A stretch of DNA of 64,000 nt from Sanderia malayensis (Eukaryota > Cnidaria > Scyphozoa > Semaeostomeae > Pelagiidae): positions 3,534,001-3,598,000 of the forward strand of contig RQOL01000876.1 of the NCBI GenBank assembly GCA_013076295.1, written 5' to 3'. Each line of letters starts with the position of its first letter. Position 1 is the first letter of the stretch. Of the stretch, positions 36,533 through 49,342 are shown one piece after another. The notes beneath the pieces were generated by a model, which saw nothing but the letters and a program-made list of their open reading frames with translations, did not search any database and was not told the origin of the DNA. A program made the position numbers and the translations under genes.

Positions 36533-38035
36533 CATGAATAAGACATGACCATAATATCAACTGATATGAAGTTACATTATTAAGTGTATTGGGGGAGGGA
36601 ATAACTTCTTATCCGAGAAAATATACAAAAGACATATTAAAAGTTATCTAAGTGTAATAGTTGAGTGGTAATTGAGTTGTTTTTGGTTGATGCATCATTG
36701 CGAACCAGATCAGATAAGAGTATGGAACCCCTTGTAAAATAATGTGATGCTTTTAGATTATTCAAAGACGAATAAACCCTAGTTTAGATTTATATAAAGT
36801 AAAGTCTAGTATAATCTCATTGATATATATGTATATTCAGAGTAGTGATTTTGCATACACGAAACAAATGTGTTGTTTTTGATATTGTCGTGTAGAATTA
36901 GTCAGTTATATTACTTCGTGTAGGTGGACAAGCAAACAAGCCAGCAAGACAAACGTAAGATATAAATAGAATATACGTATACAGACGGCAGACACATTGC
37001 ATTAGGGTATAATCGCCGTTGGCCAGTTTGGAATTTATTTCAATGTAGAAATGTGCTAATTAATTATCATAACAACATGTGCATGATGGGAAGGATTAGT
37101 GCAACCAGTATACTTCCACTAATTGGATTCAACAGGACAATTGGACTTAATCCACTTTACCAAAACAACGCAGATACGTCGCTTTTGAATTTCGATGCCA
37201 AGCATTTTATTATCGCTCAAGTATTCAGAGGGATCTCGTAGACGAGGGGGGCGGATTGTGAGGGCTGTCGTAGACGAGGGGGGCGGATTGTGAGGGATGT
37301 CATGAACGAGAGGGGGCGAATCGTGATAAATTATCGGACTTTCGGAAACTTCAGTACCTTCTGGGGAAAAAGCAGTCGGAAAACAATGTCGGTAAAAAAT
37401 CTCTTACATTGGAAGATATTTTTAGCCCCCACCTCAGCCTTCACTATAGATCTCGAATAAGCCCCCAACTCCACCTAAAACGCATGAGAGTTGAAAATTG
37501 TCTCAAAGAGACCCTCACTCATTTCAAAGGCTCAAATTTAGCGTAATACAAGTGATCCGAGCTTCTCTTTTATTGCAAAAGCTCACATAATTAGCATGGG
37601 AAGAATCTCGTGCGCAACGATAGAAAACGGAGTTGACGCTGAAGCGGTAATTTTCGCAAATTCGGTACTCTCTGTGAATTAATTTCTTCATTTCGCTCTT
37701 TATTGAAAACGATAGAAATTTCAAATTGAAAGGACAGAATTAATCATGGACTGGGTATGTAGTGTTGGCATTCATATTCATTAAATGCCAATTCAAAATG
37801 CCATTCTTTTATGCCGTCTAATTGGCAACGGAGATAGCAAAAGTATTCTGGTGCATGATATTGTAAACAACGTTTTGGGACATCATGCGACGAGCAATAT
37901 TAAAAACAGACGATTCACAATTAACCCAGAGAACGTAATTGAACACTTCCATACTGCGCTTATACAAGGTTGGCTAGTATGGTAGTTATATACAGGTTAT
38001 ATAGCGACAGAATAAGTTGCTTACTATTGGTCCAA
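36533..38035. other. convergent intergenic region with short repeats
   Basis: The ankyrin gene 3' UTR is on the left and the UBA3 3' UTR on the right. A tandem duplication lies at about 37233-37325. A fragment with CGAATAAGCCCCCAACTCC near 37455-37475 resembles the MITE at 45289. No exon is recognised in the rest. Confidence 0.4.
37233..37325. repeat. short tandem duplication, about 33-bp unit
   Basis: The unit GTAGACGAGGGGGGCGGATT occurs twice, followed by GTGAGGGCTGTC or GTGAGGGATGTC. A third degenerate unit (GAACGAGAGGGGGCGAATCG) follows. Confidence 0.7.
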
Positions 38036-41000
38036 CTAGATAAAGTGAACTCTGCATATTGTTGGCTTTGGTGACGTCACGTCCGACACGACAACCTCTT
38101 GACCGTCAAACAATCCCAGCTCTGCGGAAAGGACAAAGTTGCATTACCATATTATAATAAGCATCCAAACCTTGCTGGATATAACTATATGCAATTGTTA
38201 TTGAACACTGCAAACCTTGCAATGTCTTTGATAGATTGATACGTGTAGCTTGTTCTATTGAAGGTATATTCTGTGGAAAAACAAGATAGATAAGTAAATA
38301 CCGATCGGAAATTGCCATTGAACGACCATTGATTGGTTTGATTGAAATCGTCATGGTTGAACGTATACTGAGTTATTCTGAGGCACTTAAACCCATGCGA
38401 TTTTATCAGCAGTTCATTAAATTGTGCCTATTCTCAATGTAAAATTGCAATAACATTGGTAAATAGAGATTATTTTTCTCTTGCTATCTGATCACATCGC
38501 GGCACGTATAATATCGTGTAAAGTCGTGTAAAGAAATTCAGACCAAACACGACAACGAGACAGCTATCGTGTTAAGTCGTTACATTCGCTACAGTAACAC
38601 AACCCCAAGCTTAGCATCGCACGTAATGTATGAGAGTGAGGATTGATTTGAGCTACAATACCTGCATATATAGCGTTTTATTTTTTCCATTCGTCATTGT
38701 CGTAATGCCAGGAGCTCTCATTTGCCTACAAAGAACAAGCAATCAAATACTACATACCCTTAATCTGGGGCTATTTCGTAGGTGGGGGCTTATTCGAATA
38801 TTTACGGAAAAGTTTGAAATCATGGCTATATGGAACATCATGGAGACTTCTAACAAGGCTTCTGATCACTTTGCTATGCAACTTCTCATTCTTTCATTAC
38901 ATATATTTGAATAGACGGTTCGAAACTCTGCAAATAGCCCACTGTGACGTAAACACCATAAGTCAATAACAGTTTCCTGGTTATTAAGTTTATTAAAGGA
39001 TTAAGCATAGCTGTAACAAACAGATGACTTACGTTCTGGCATTTTCTGATAGATAATCTATGAGTTCTTGCAGTTTTGAGTCTGGAGACATAGATATGCT
39101 GAAAGGCTTCTGACTACATGCTGGGCAGTCATCCTATAAAACAAAATACAGTTACAAAGTTTAGAAACTTGAATCCAGCTGTACACAAACGCTTGTAAAA
39201 AAGCTCTTTCATCATACCTTAGCATCATTTATACCAAAGGGCACCAATGGCATTGGCTAACTACCATTAGTTTTTCTCCTTACCTTTCTCTCCGTTTCGA
39301 ACGTGTAAGTGTATATACCAGTTGTATCGTTGAATATCATGTAATTGTTCATCAAGGCATAGCAACTACAAGACAAAATATTCACCAGCCAATGAATCTC
39401 TCGAAAAGGAGGCGTTTATTTAAGGGGCGCTTAATCGAGGAAATAAAAAAGACGGTTACGTCAGGACTAGATCACTAGCACTAGATCACTATCAGCACTA
39501 GTATCACTATGACACATCGATTGCATAGATATAATATGTGCCATTTATATAGCCAAAGATAGGTATTGGTCTATTGCGTTGTATGGTATTGGTCTATTGC
39601 GTTGTATGGCATTGTCTATCGTAGCAGCCTGGTTTTGTATATGATAAGAAAAAAAATGTTGCAAATAATAATGAATTACTTTGTAGCCAATTTGAAAACC
39701 TCGTTGGCGCATATTGCTAAAAAAAACAACAAGAAAACGTTCAACCAAAAAGAGGAGGCCTCTACATGGAATAGATACTACAGCAAAACAATAAAAATTA
39801 TGACATAGCAAAACATACCAGCAATGCCTGCGTTGGTGGAGGCAACAGCTGGTATTATGTTCTTTATTACACCTGAAGGAAAACAAAAGCTATGGATGCT
39901 ACTGGTTGAGACTTTGTTTCAGGTATAATATCAAGGGCTGCATAGGTAGGTAAGAGGAATGTAATTAGACAATTCCCTCTACCCTGTGTAAGGCGGTATG
40001 TCAGTCCCTGAATGTGGAACTCTTGCGATCTCTTCAAAGCTTGCTTGTATATCCATTGCACGTGATCTGGGTCATCCCCATCGATTGGAACGTTCTCTGA
40101 AAAAATTCGTACATCTTAATGCAGAAATGACATGAATAGCTCTTATATAGAGACAACAATCAGGCCCCTCGATCTGTAATAAATACAAATAATATACATA
40201 TATATATATAGTAAAGTACGTAAGTAGTAACAGTAAAGTTGAATTAAGGACATTTACCCCCAAAGGGCTGCTCTTGAGGCCATTGGAGTATCTTTACGTA
40301 CTCGACGCAATGGGCAGGCATTCTTGGAGTATGCGCAATCGTACACATTGGAAACGTTACCTGCAACAATCGAAACAAAATAACACAAATTAACGGACGA
40401 CTTTATAAAAGAAACAAAATCGTGCATTCCATAAGTGTCTGCTATACGGAAGCTTCAAAGTAGCTATCTGCTAGAAATATATGTACATCAAATCATGCGA
40501 TGATCTAAGCAAATGGAAGTCATGTAAAGTAAGAAGACATTGAGGACAAAAAAAAAGAAACATACTTGCGGAGGAAACAGGTCGAGATTACATTCAATGC
40601 AAGAAGTCATACCAGGAATGATAACTCTCGCATTCCCTTTGAAACCTGAAAGCAAAAAATATTATTGCTTCAAAAAGAAAATAGTAAACAAAAGTCCTTG
40701 ACACATTTTTGTCTAATGTTGTAAAATCACAAAAAATGACTATAAACCCGCAAGTTCCCTTTTATGAACTTTATTAATCCCCCCACTCCCCTTAAAAATA
40801 TGTGGCTCTCTGAAGCAGGCCACTGTGATCATCGGCAAAAACGAAAAGGAGAATGAAAGATACGTACGAAACTTGGGACAAGCGATATTGTAAAAATGTT
40901 GACCTTTATTTCGATAGTTACCTTCAGTTCCACCGTCAACAAACGGAATAACACCACCAGTTAGATTACCATCATCGTCGTATTGTAAAAGACTGTGCTG

Positions 41001-44000
41001 TGAAATTAAACAGAGCAATATGCTTCAGCTAGAATACAGGAATGATTAAAATGTGATTATATACATAAAAAGATCGTAGTTGTCTTAGTCTTGGTCCTAT
41101 TACCCCCCAGTTTAAAAATAGATATAATTGGCTACTCTTATTGGCTACTCTCAGTCATGGAATGGTTGAGATGAAACGGAGAAGAGAAAGAGTGACGTCA
41201 TAGTATGACTTACCAGCATTCCGTTAATCCATCTTCTTGCGACAATGGAATCGAGACCACAAACGACGATATTAAAGCCTAAAAAGGAAAACATCACACG
41301 AACGTTGGGGCTTAACTTTATAATGAACATTTAAATCAGAAATATGACCCTCAAAGTTAAGGTAATAAATATGTGTATATGTTCATGTATGTATCCCCTG
41401 AGTTCATTATTCATTTTGCGACGAATATCTAACCCAAAGAAAATCATATTTTCCAATGAAGAGATTTGTTTTTAACTGTATAACTACAAAGGTAGCAGAA
41501 AGAAAGAAACAAACAGAGAAAACGTATCTCTTACCAGAGTAAAAATTCTCGTCTTTATCCTGAATCTTATTGAAATGGCTGTGTTATACTGCTTAAGAAT
41601 AAACCACTCATAAAAATATGCGTTCAGGTGAAGTTAAATGTTACGAGAAAGAAACAAGAAAGGAGACAGATGCTTGCGTTGATAGAAAAGATACGGAACA
41701 ACCTTGCATCCAGGCACTCGTCTATTGACAAACTCTGCAGCAACTACAGCTTTTGGTCTGTTTATATCCTTAGGTCTGAAAGAAGAAGCATGGAGCATCA
41801 AGTTATCGCTATAATAGGCTTACAGTGAATTAAGCTTGCCAGGGAATAAGGAAGTAGTTTGATGAAAAAATAGCCAACTGCATGTGACAATTTCTCAATT
41901 TAAGCTCGAAGACTGCAAACGCTAACTAACGATTTAATGTAAAAGCTTTCTTACCTGAATAAGAACTGTCTGTTCAAGTTTGACAAATCAATTATATCCA
42001 TGTCGATAACTTCTATTTTTATAAATCCCATTAAAGCCTGGAAGTTGCAATTTAGAGTCTATATTATGTAGATGTTTGTGTTTTCAAACGCTGGGGACAG
42101 GTTACAATGAAATATAAATTGAAATAGTCGAAACCTACTATTTGGACTATTCTGATCACGTTGAAGCAAATTTCAGCTCTCTGGGACAATTGGTTCAAGC
42201 GTTGATCCCGAGGGCTTGCCGCAACAAGTGAATTACTTTATGTATACTCCATGAACGTTGATATTGCCAAATTGACATTTTGAAATAGACCGAAATTTGG
42301 CAAACAAATAGTCGAAACCTACTAATTAGGGCCTTCTGATCATTTTGAAACAAGTTCCAGCTCTCTAGGACAATTGGTTCAAAAGTTGGTCCCAAGGAGT
42401 GGCCGCAACAAGTGAATTACTTTACGTATACTCCATGAACGTTGATATTGCCAAATTGACATTTTGAAATAGACAGAAATTTGGCAAACAAATAGTCGAA
42501 ACCTACTAATTAGGGCCTTCTGATCATCTTGAGACAAGTTTCAGCTCTCTAGGTCAATTGGTTCAAAAGTTGGTCCCAAGGGGTGGCTGCAACAAGTGAA
42601 TTACTTTACGTATACTCCATGAACGTTGATATTGCCAAATTGACATTTTGAAATAGACCGAAAATTGGCAAACAAATAGTCGAAACCTACTAATTAGGGC
42701 CTTCTGATCATCTTGAGACAAGTTTCAGCTCTCTAGGTCAATTGGTTCAAAAGTTGGTCCCAAGGAGTGGCCGCAACAAGTGAATTACTTTACGTATACT
42801 CCATGAACGTTGATATTGCCAAATTGACATTTTGAAATAGACCGAAAATTGACAAACAAATAGTCGAAACCTACTAATTAGGGCCCTCTGATCATCTTGA
42901 GACAAGTTTCAGCTTTCTAGGTCAATTGGTTCAAGAGTTGGTCCCAAGGAGTGGCCGCAACAAGTGAATTACTTTACGTATACTCCATGAACGTTGATAT
43001 TGCCAAATTGACATTTTGAAATAGACCGAAATTTGGCAAACAAATAGTCGAAACCTACTAATTAGGGCCTTCTGATCATCTTGAGACAAGTTTCAGCTCT
43101 CTAGGTCAATTGGTTCAAAAGTTGGTCCCAAGGAGTGGCCGCAACAAGTGAATTACTTTACGTATACTCCATGAACGTTGATATTGCCAAATTGACATTT
43201 TGAAATAGACAGAAATTTGGCAAACAAATAGTCGAAACCTACTAATTAGGGCCTTCTGATCATTTTGAAACAAGTTCCAGCTCTCTAGGACAATTGGTTC
43301 AAAAGTTGGTCCCAAGGAGTGGCCGCAACAAGTGAATTACTTTACGTATACTCCATGAACGTTGATATTGCCAAATTGACATTTTGAAATAGACAGAAAT
43401 TTGGCAAACAAATAGTCGAAACCTACTAATTAGGGCCTTCTGATCATCTTGAGACAAGTTTCAGCTCTCTAGGTCAATTGGTTCAAAAGTTGGTCCCAAG
43501 GGGTGGCTGCAACAAGTGAATTACTTTACGTATACTCCATGAACGTTGATATTGCCAAATTGACATTTTGAAATAGACCGAAAATTGGCAAACAAATAGT
43601 CGAAACCTACTAATTAGGGCCTTCTGATCATCTTGAGACAAGTTTCAGCTCTCTAGGTCAATTGGTTCAAAAGTTGGTCCCAAGGAGTGGCCGCAACAAG
43701 TGAATTACTTTACGTATACTCCATGAACGTTGATATTGCCAAATTGACATTTTGAAATAGACCGAAAATTGGCAAACAAATAGTCGAAACCTACTAATTA
43801 GGGCCTTCTGATCATCTTGAGACAAGTTTCAGCTCTCTAGGTCAATTGGTTCAAAAGTTGGTCCCAAGGAGTGGCCGCAACAAGTGAATTACTTTACGTA
43901 TACTCCATGAACGTTGATATTGCCAAATTGACATTTTGAAATAGACCGAAAATTGGCAAACAAATAGTCGAAACCTACTAATTAGGGCCTTCTGATCATC

Positions 44001-45975
44001 TTGAGACAAGTTTCAGCTCTCTAGGTCAATTGGTTCAAAAGTTGGTCCCAAGGAGTGGCCGCAACAAGTGAATTACTTTACGTATACTCCATGAACGTTG
44101 ATATTGCCAAATTGACATTTTGAAATAGACCGAAAATTGGCAAACAAATAGTCGAAACCTACTAATTAGGGCCTTCTGATCATCTTGAGACAAGTTTCAG
44201 CTCTCTAGGACAATTGGTTCAAAAGTTGGTCCCGAGGAGTGGCCGCAACAAGTGAATTACTTTACGTATACTCCATGAACGTTGATATTGCCAAATTGAC
44301 ATTTTGAAATAGACCGAAAATTGACAAACAAATAGTCGAAACCTACTAATTAGGGCCCTCTGATCATCTTGAGACAAGTTTCAGCTTTCTAGGTCAATTG
44401 GTTCAAGAGTTGGTCCCAAGGAGTGGCCGCAACAAGTGAATTACTTTACGTATACTCCATGAACGTTGATATTGCCAAATTGACATTTTGAAATAGACCG
44501 AAATTTGGCAAACAAATAGTCGAAACCTACTAATTAGGGCCTTCTGATCATCTTGAGACAAGTTTCAGCTCTCTAGGTCAATTGGTTCAAAAGTTGGTCC
44601 CAAGGAGTGGCCGCAACAAGTGAATTACTTTACGCATACTCCATGAACGTTGATATTGCCAAATTGACATTTTGAAATAGACCTAAATTTGGCAAACAAA
44701 TAATCGAAACCTACTAATTAGGGCCTTCTGATCATCTTGAGACAAGTTTGAGCTATCTAGGACAATTGGTTCAAAAGTTAGTCCCGATGTGTCATGATGA
44801 AGTTAGACATTTGAATATAGCGAGTAAAAATACACATACCAAGTCTTTTAAAAGCTCGCAACCAAGTCCACCGGCTCCGATAACCAACACACGGGCATTC
44901 TCTCTGAAGAAGTTGAAATTCTATCGCACAAAAATACCATATAGATCATTAGATGGTCTGATTTCCACATTCTATATTCACATCCAAATGCGATGCGGTT
45001 ATTATGGTGGTTATTGAAGACGAGATAAATTTATATGAGCATACATTTGTATCTGCTTCAAAGCTCGGGTCTGCAAGCGGTCCTTGTCTTTCAGCCAAAT
45101 ACTTCACATATCTCCATCTTCGTGGCAAATCATCTTCTGATGCCGATACATTTGTCGGCTCTCTATATAAAACAAGGTCACTTGTTTTTGTAATACACTT
45201 ACTGAGCAAAAGTTACGCACCATCTGATGCAAAATGGCGTCTAAAATTGGCCCGAGGCCTGAGCAAGAAATTTATATGGTAATGTATACCGTAAGTCCTC
45301 GAATAAGCTCCCACCCTAAAATACTTTTTGCGACAAAAGCCCCGGGGGCTTAATCGAGGACTTACGGTAAACATCAAACGGGTTTCAAGAGCGAATTTCT
45401 TTAGCAGAAGTATACTCAAAATTTCATAAATTTTCAAGTGAAAAAATAATTTAAATAATATGATATTGTTTTATAATGATATTAAAAGAAAACTGCGAGG
45501 GTAAATTCGCTATTGAAACCCGTTTGGTGTTTATACATTGTTAAGTGAATTTTCTTGCTCAGGCCTCGGGCCACTACTAGACGCCATTTTGCATCAGGTG
45601 GTCCGAACCGAACTTCTCACATCATCATAATCATAATAATAAATTCACATGCAAACCTTGTTGATGTCCAGCACAATATCATTAACTTATTATTCATTAC
45701 AGAAGACCCATGATACACAGACTGTATGTCCATATACAAACATAACAGGCAGCTCAGTCTTGATATTGCCATATACAGATGGCCTAGTGGGAGGGGGAGT
45801 GGCAAACCTAAGCGTTTTAGGCCACAGTAAAACCTATACTTGTAATTTTATAAATAGGCCTATGAGTATTTCAGTTAACTAATCAACTATTGGTAAGTGT
45901 TGTTGCATGTACTTACGAGCTCTCCGCCCTACTATCTCCATCAACGAGCATGCTTTCTTCAACCTCCACCTCCAT
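38036..45975 (-). CDS. UBA3: NEDD8-activating enzyme E1 catalytic subunit UBA3 (spliced)
   Basis: About 18 exons run from ATG at 45975 ([14 protein letters not shown]) to TAG at 38036-38038. The nucleotide-binding loop [13 protein letters not shown] is at 44840-44931. [17 protein letters not shown] (about 41955-42040) and the [11 protein letters not shown] exon (about 41216-41281) follow. The catalytic cysteine is in [19 protein letters not shown] (about 40260-40362). Zinc ligands are CIEC (about 40567-40648) and CPAC (39.1 kb). The C-terminal ubiquitin-fold domain, which recruits the E2 UBC12, ends [15 protein letters not shown] (38036-38107). With APPBP1/NAE1 it adenylates NEDD8 and forms the thioester for cullin neddylation. 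A 2.8-kb intron (about 42041-44839) is almost entirely satellite DNA. Confidence 0.95.
42100..44786 (+). repeat. 184-bp satellite array inside a UBA3 intron
   Basis: About 14.6 monomers are present. The anchor GTGAATTACTTTACG begins at 42412, 42596, 42780, 42964, 43148, 43332, 43516, 43700, 43884, 44068, 44252, 44436 and 44620, so spacing is exactly 184 bp with no indels. An earlier anchor at 42229 is 183 bp away. The first and last units are the most diverged. No long open frame runs through it. Confidence 0.97.
45220..45605. repeat. fold-back (inverted repeat) element
   Basis: The left arm (about 45220-45288 plus 45368-45405) is the reverse complement of the right arm (about 45500-45605). 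Both share GATGCAAAATGGCGTCTA, GGCCCGAGGCCTGAGCAAGA and AAACGGGTTTCAA. It lies in the first intron of UBA3. The left arm is interrupted by a separate MITE at 45289-45367. Confidence 0.85.
45289..45367. mobile_element. 79-bp hairpin MITE with TA target duplication
   Basis: The element begins CCGTAAGTCCTCGAATAAGC and ends with its near-perfect reverse complement (GCTTAATCGAGGACTTACGG). TA flanks it on both sides. The other arm of the surrounding fold-back reads AATGTATAAACACC, which is the uninterrupted site, and confirms the limits. Confidence 0.9.
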
Positions 45976-46329
45976 GTTGTCCAAACCAGTGGCAATGAAA
46001 AACACAACGAAATAACATGGACCAAATCAATGGTACATAACAATGCTTTTATTCCCCCCACCTTTAAATACTTCCTCGAGTGATAGAGATGTGAATAACT
46101 CCTCAGGTCGACTTCTACCTCTTCTACCATCAAAGATTAGACAGAAAAAATACAAGAAGCTTGTATCACAGATTCATTTTCTCATCAGATCTTCAAGAAA
46201 TAGTACACACAAAAAATCAAACAAATGCAATGCTAAACACAGAGCTTATAACCATTGAAAAAAGAAGCTTTTTAACATTTCCTTTAACATTTTTTAATTC
46301 TTAACATGGAAATAAAGAGTGACTGCAAT
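45976..46329. other. short intergenic gap, UBA3 promoter side
   Basis: Only 354 bp separate the galaxin-like stop from the UBA3 start. A minus-strand AATAAA near 46046-46051 probably ends the galaxin-like transcript. The UBA3 promoter must therefore overlap or lie within the neighbour's 3' UTR. Confidence 0.5.
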
Positions 46330-47827
46330 TTATATGTAGATCAACTTCTGGCATCGAAGAGGTGCGAGAGCGGGATGTGGGCCTAGCTTTGAGGGGGGAA
46401 GCTCCACAACTCGCTTTCTTTCAGCTGGTGGCTGTACTGTATGAAGTTGCCATTGCCAATCTATCGACTCTCTTTTGGCAGCAACAGAGGAATCAGTCCT
46501 CAACTTGATTGTATTCTTCGTGCACACGTATTTATCCTTCAGTATGATGTGTCCCCCGCATTTCGTCAGCTTCTCTCTGCCAAAGATGCAGTTCTTGTAG
46601 CAGAAGCTAGTCTTGAAGCTGTAGAGTTTTTCACCACAGATCCTGTAAACAGCTCTGGGAGCAACGATGCATTTAAAGCAGAAATGGCTTTTCACATTAT
46701 ACGGCCTTTTGCAGCAAAGATGGTGTTTGCCAGGTATTGGCTTAGGGTGTACTTTGCCTTTGATGCAAATGGCATGCCTACGATCGTAGGGCTTACCGTT
46801 GCACAAGGAGTGGTGGCCACGTCTTGGAAGTGGATGAACACTCTTCTGACAGAATGCAACAAGCGAATTGTACACCCTCCTTCTACAAGATAAAGAATTA
46901 AACTAAAATTAATAATGATAAATATTATTCCTGTCACAAATAGCTTGGCATTAGTAAGAATTTATAAAGATAAAAGTGGTCCTTCCTCTTTGAAACACTT
47001 TCTCGGTTTTTTTGATGCAAAGAGACACTACTCCAATGCCACAGAATAAGATGCATGTTTATTGCTAAATCACTTACCCGCAGCAAGATTGGTGAGGTCT
47101 TCTTCGATGTAAAACTCCGCTACAGCACTGGTGAAACCTCGGATGATACGGTCTTCTTCCGCCTGAAGATTTACAATTCAATTATTTAGAAACATGTACT
47201 ACTGTGTATCTACACGGTTTAGCCAAACTACATGACTTAAAACTAACAAACAAAAGATTAAACTGACGAAAAATAACGAAAACAAGAACGAAAACTAAGG
47301 AACACAAGATTAAACTGACGAAAACTAACAAACAAAAAATTATCTTTTCTGCGATACAGCTTAGAGCAAAAAGGCAGGCATTGTTGAATGAAAGGAAAAC
47401 ATAGCTACTAACATCGTGGCACGCGTCTTGGTTTCGGTTTTGAACTACACGGACGTCTTCTTCGACGTGAGGAATAATATGGCTTCCGCCAGCCTGGGAC
47501 AGGCTTCTTCCAAGCTTTACCTCGAAACTGAGGCTTTTTGCCAGTCCTGCGAGTGTCTGGCTTCTTTCCATGGCCAGAGGGCTTCTTCTTAACTCTTCGA
47601 GAATGCGGTCTTCTATTTCGGTAGCTTTTTTTGAGCACAACAATTCGCCTTTCTGCCACAACTGGATGATCTTCTACTTCTTCTCTGTCCAACATATCTT
47701 GGTTGGCTTCATCGATTTCCGAATCATCGGAGACGCCAAGCTTACTGCCGTGGGTATTGTGTGACATCGCTTGGTCCAATGCCAGGCAGAGGAAGACCAG
47801 GGCGAATATCAACTGGTAGTGAGCCAT
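46330..47827 (-). CDS. galaxin-like secreted cysteine-rich protein (3 exons)
   Basis: Exons 47413-47827, 47078-47162 and 46330-46882 join in phase to 350 residues. A signal peptide (MAHYQLIFALVFLCLALDQA) is followed by an acidic stretch (about 30-55), a strongly basic region to about residue 150, and a cysteine-rich part. This has galaxin-type spacing of double cysteines and the G-x-x-Y/VY motif: HQCCSGVLHRRRPHQSCCG, LCNGKPYDRRHAIC, HHLCCKRPYN. Galaxins are components of coral skeletal organic matrix and occur more widely as secreted repeat proteins. Later repeats keep only single cysteines. Arg pairs at the acidic/basic boundary (AERR) could be a processing site. The reading frame at each junction was chosen because only it restores the cysteine motifs. 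An acceptor (TTCACCCAG|C) directly before the ATG and a donor near 47957 suggest a non-coding 5' exon. Confidence 0.78.
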
Positions 47828-49342
47828 GCTGGGTGAACGAAAATTCAAATGAAATGATTAGACCACGCAAGCATGCAATAAATACAAGAATTCTTGCATT
47901 AATCAGTGCATGTAGGTATTACATATACAACTAATACAACCGGCGGCACAAACTTACCTGTTTTAATTTTGACGATACTGCCAAATGCCGTCTTAGCGAC
48001 TGAAGTAAGCTACTAGGACATGCAGTTAAGTACGGATAAGAACAATACCTTGATTGACGCGTAACTGACGTAAAATACTACGAGCCAATGACTGTAGTAT
48101 CCGACATGTCATAGCAAGAAGATAGCAATAAATTTACATTAAGTAAAGTGCAATAACAAAACGCGTATCGTTATAAGTTGTTAAACTGGTGGTATTGTCA
48201 CATAGAGCGTCGTAAATGCAGCAATAAGATCGAAATAGGGCTTGAATACATCCTATTCCTATCAGCTTGACTTCCAACTCGATGTTTACGAGGACAATAA
48301 AAATTCATTAATCGATTTCAAAACATCTTTAATATTGTAAATTGGTTTGCAAGCGCAATTCGAATGCTGCAATTACCTGTTGTTGATTACTTCTTGTCGC
48401 TGTTATGACAGGTTTTCGCAATAAACAGAACTTGCAATGCAAGCAAAGCACAGTTGTGTCATAGTGCAGGTGTAGCTACTACTCAATATCATCATCATCA
48501 TCATCATCATGATGGCCTTCTGATTGTGTTGTAAAGTAAAAACAGCAAGAATTACTGCTGAAGATGGGTATTGGCTCAAAAACTGGCGATACAAAGCATA
48601 ATCATACATATCTCGCTCTGACAACGAGAAAACTGCTTATTAAAATTACTCATACAAAAGCAAAATCATTACATCAAACTCCTACATTTAGAGTTGGGCT
48701 TTGCCAAATCAAACCAGCTTATTGTTCAGCTTTAGCCTCGTAAATAAATACTGATAAATACCGCCCAATAAATACTGATTTCCCAATCATGCAAATCGTA
48801 ACTGGAACTTTCTCTGAAAAAAGCTGTTAAAAACCTATTCTACCGTTTATAATACCGCCAGCACCAAGCTTGAAAACAATTGCTGTGCTATATTAAATAT
48901 TGATTGCACTAGAAATTAGAAATTAACATTATTATATATAGGTATATGTGTTGCAAATACAGCTAAGGATTCAACAAGCATTAACTCATGGTAAAATGTC
49001 ATTAATTCTTCAAAATCAATCATTACTATTGTTGTGTTGTCTGGCTTTCATGCGAGTATGGATTGATAATGAGACCAGTTATTTTATTGAACGAAAAGCG
49101 CGAGCCAACATTAGTGGTAACATGTGGAACAGAGTCTCCAACTAAAGCAGTAATTCAAAAGCAAACCTTTTCAATAATTCCTTCACGCAAATAACATCCT
49201 TATCTCGTGACGTAGTAATCCAAGAGAGTCGTCTGTAGTTCACCGATTTGCTTGTGAAAGTAGGATACCCCCTTACTCCAAGTAATAGAGAAGAAATATT
49301 AATTCTGATGCAGGTTTCTCCCGGGGGGTGATCTGAGAAAAC
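47828..49342. other. intergenic, upstream of galaxin-like gene
   Basis: A probable non-coding first exon of the galaxin-like gene lies just right of 47957. A short ATC/TCA microsatellite is at 48486-48510. No other exon is recognisable. Confidence 0.4.

Noticed and set aside
42195..43315. Two nearly identical 66-codon open frames
   Set aside because: They are shadows of the 184-bp satellite, 920 bp apart, and lie within a UBA3 intron.
42100..44786. A CRISPR-like array
   Set aside because: The whole 184-bp unit is conserved with no unique spacers, and the context is an animal gene intron.
46441..46893. Plus-strand frame of 150 codons
   Set aside because: It is antisense to the last exon of the galaxin-like gene, whose cysteine motifs and splice phases support the minus strand.
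46692..46937. Minus-strand frame EGGCTIRLLHSVRR across the same galaxin exon
   Set aside because: Joining the exons in this frame loses the CC motifs. The alternative frame gives continuous galaxin-type repeats and keeps all three exons open to a single stop.
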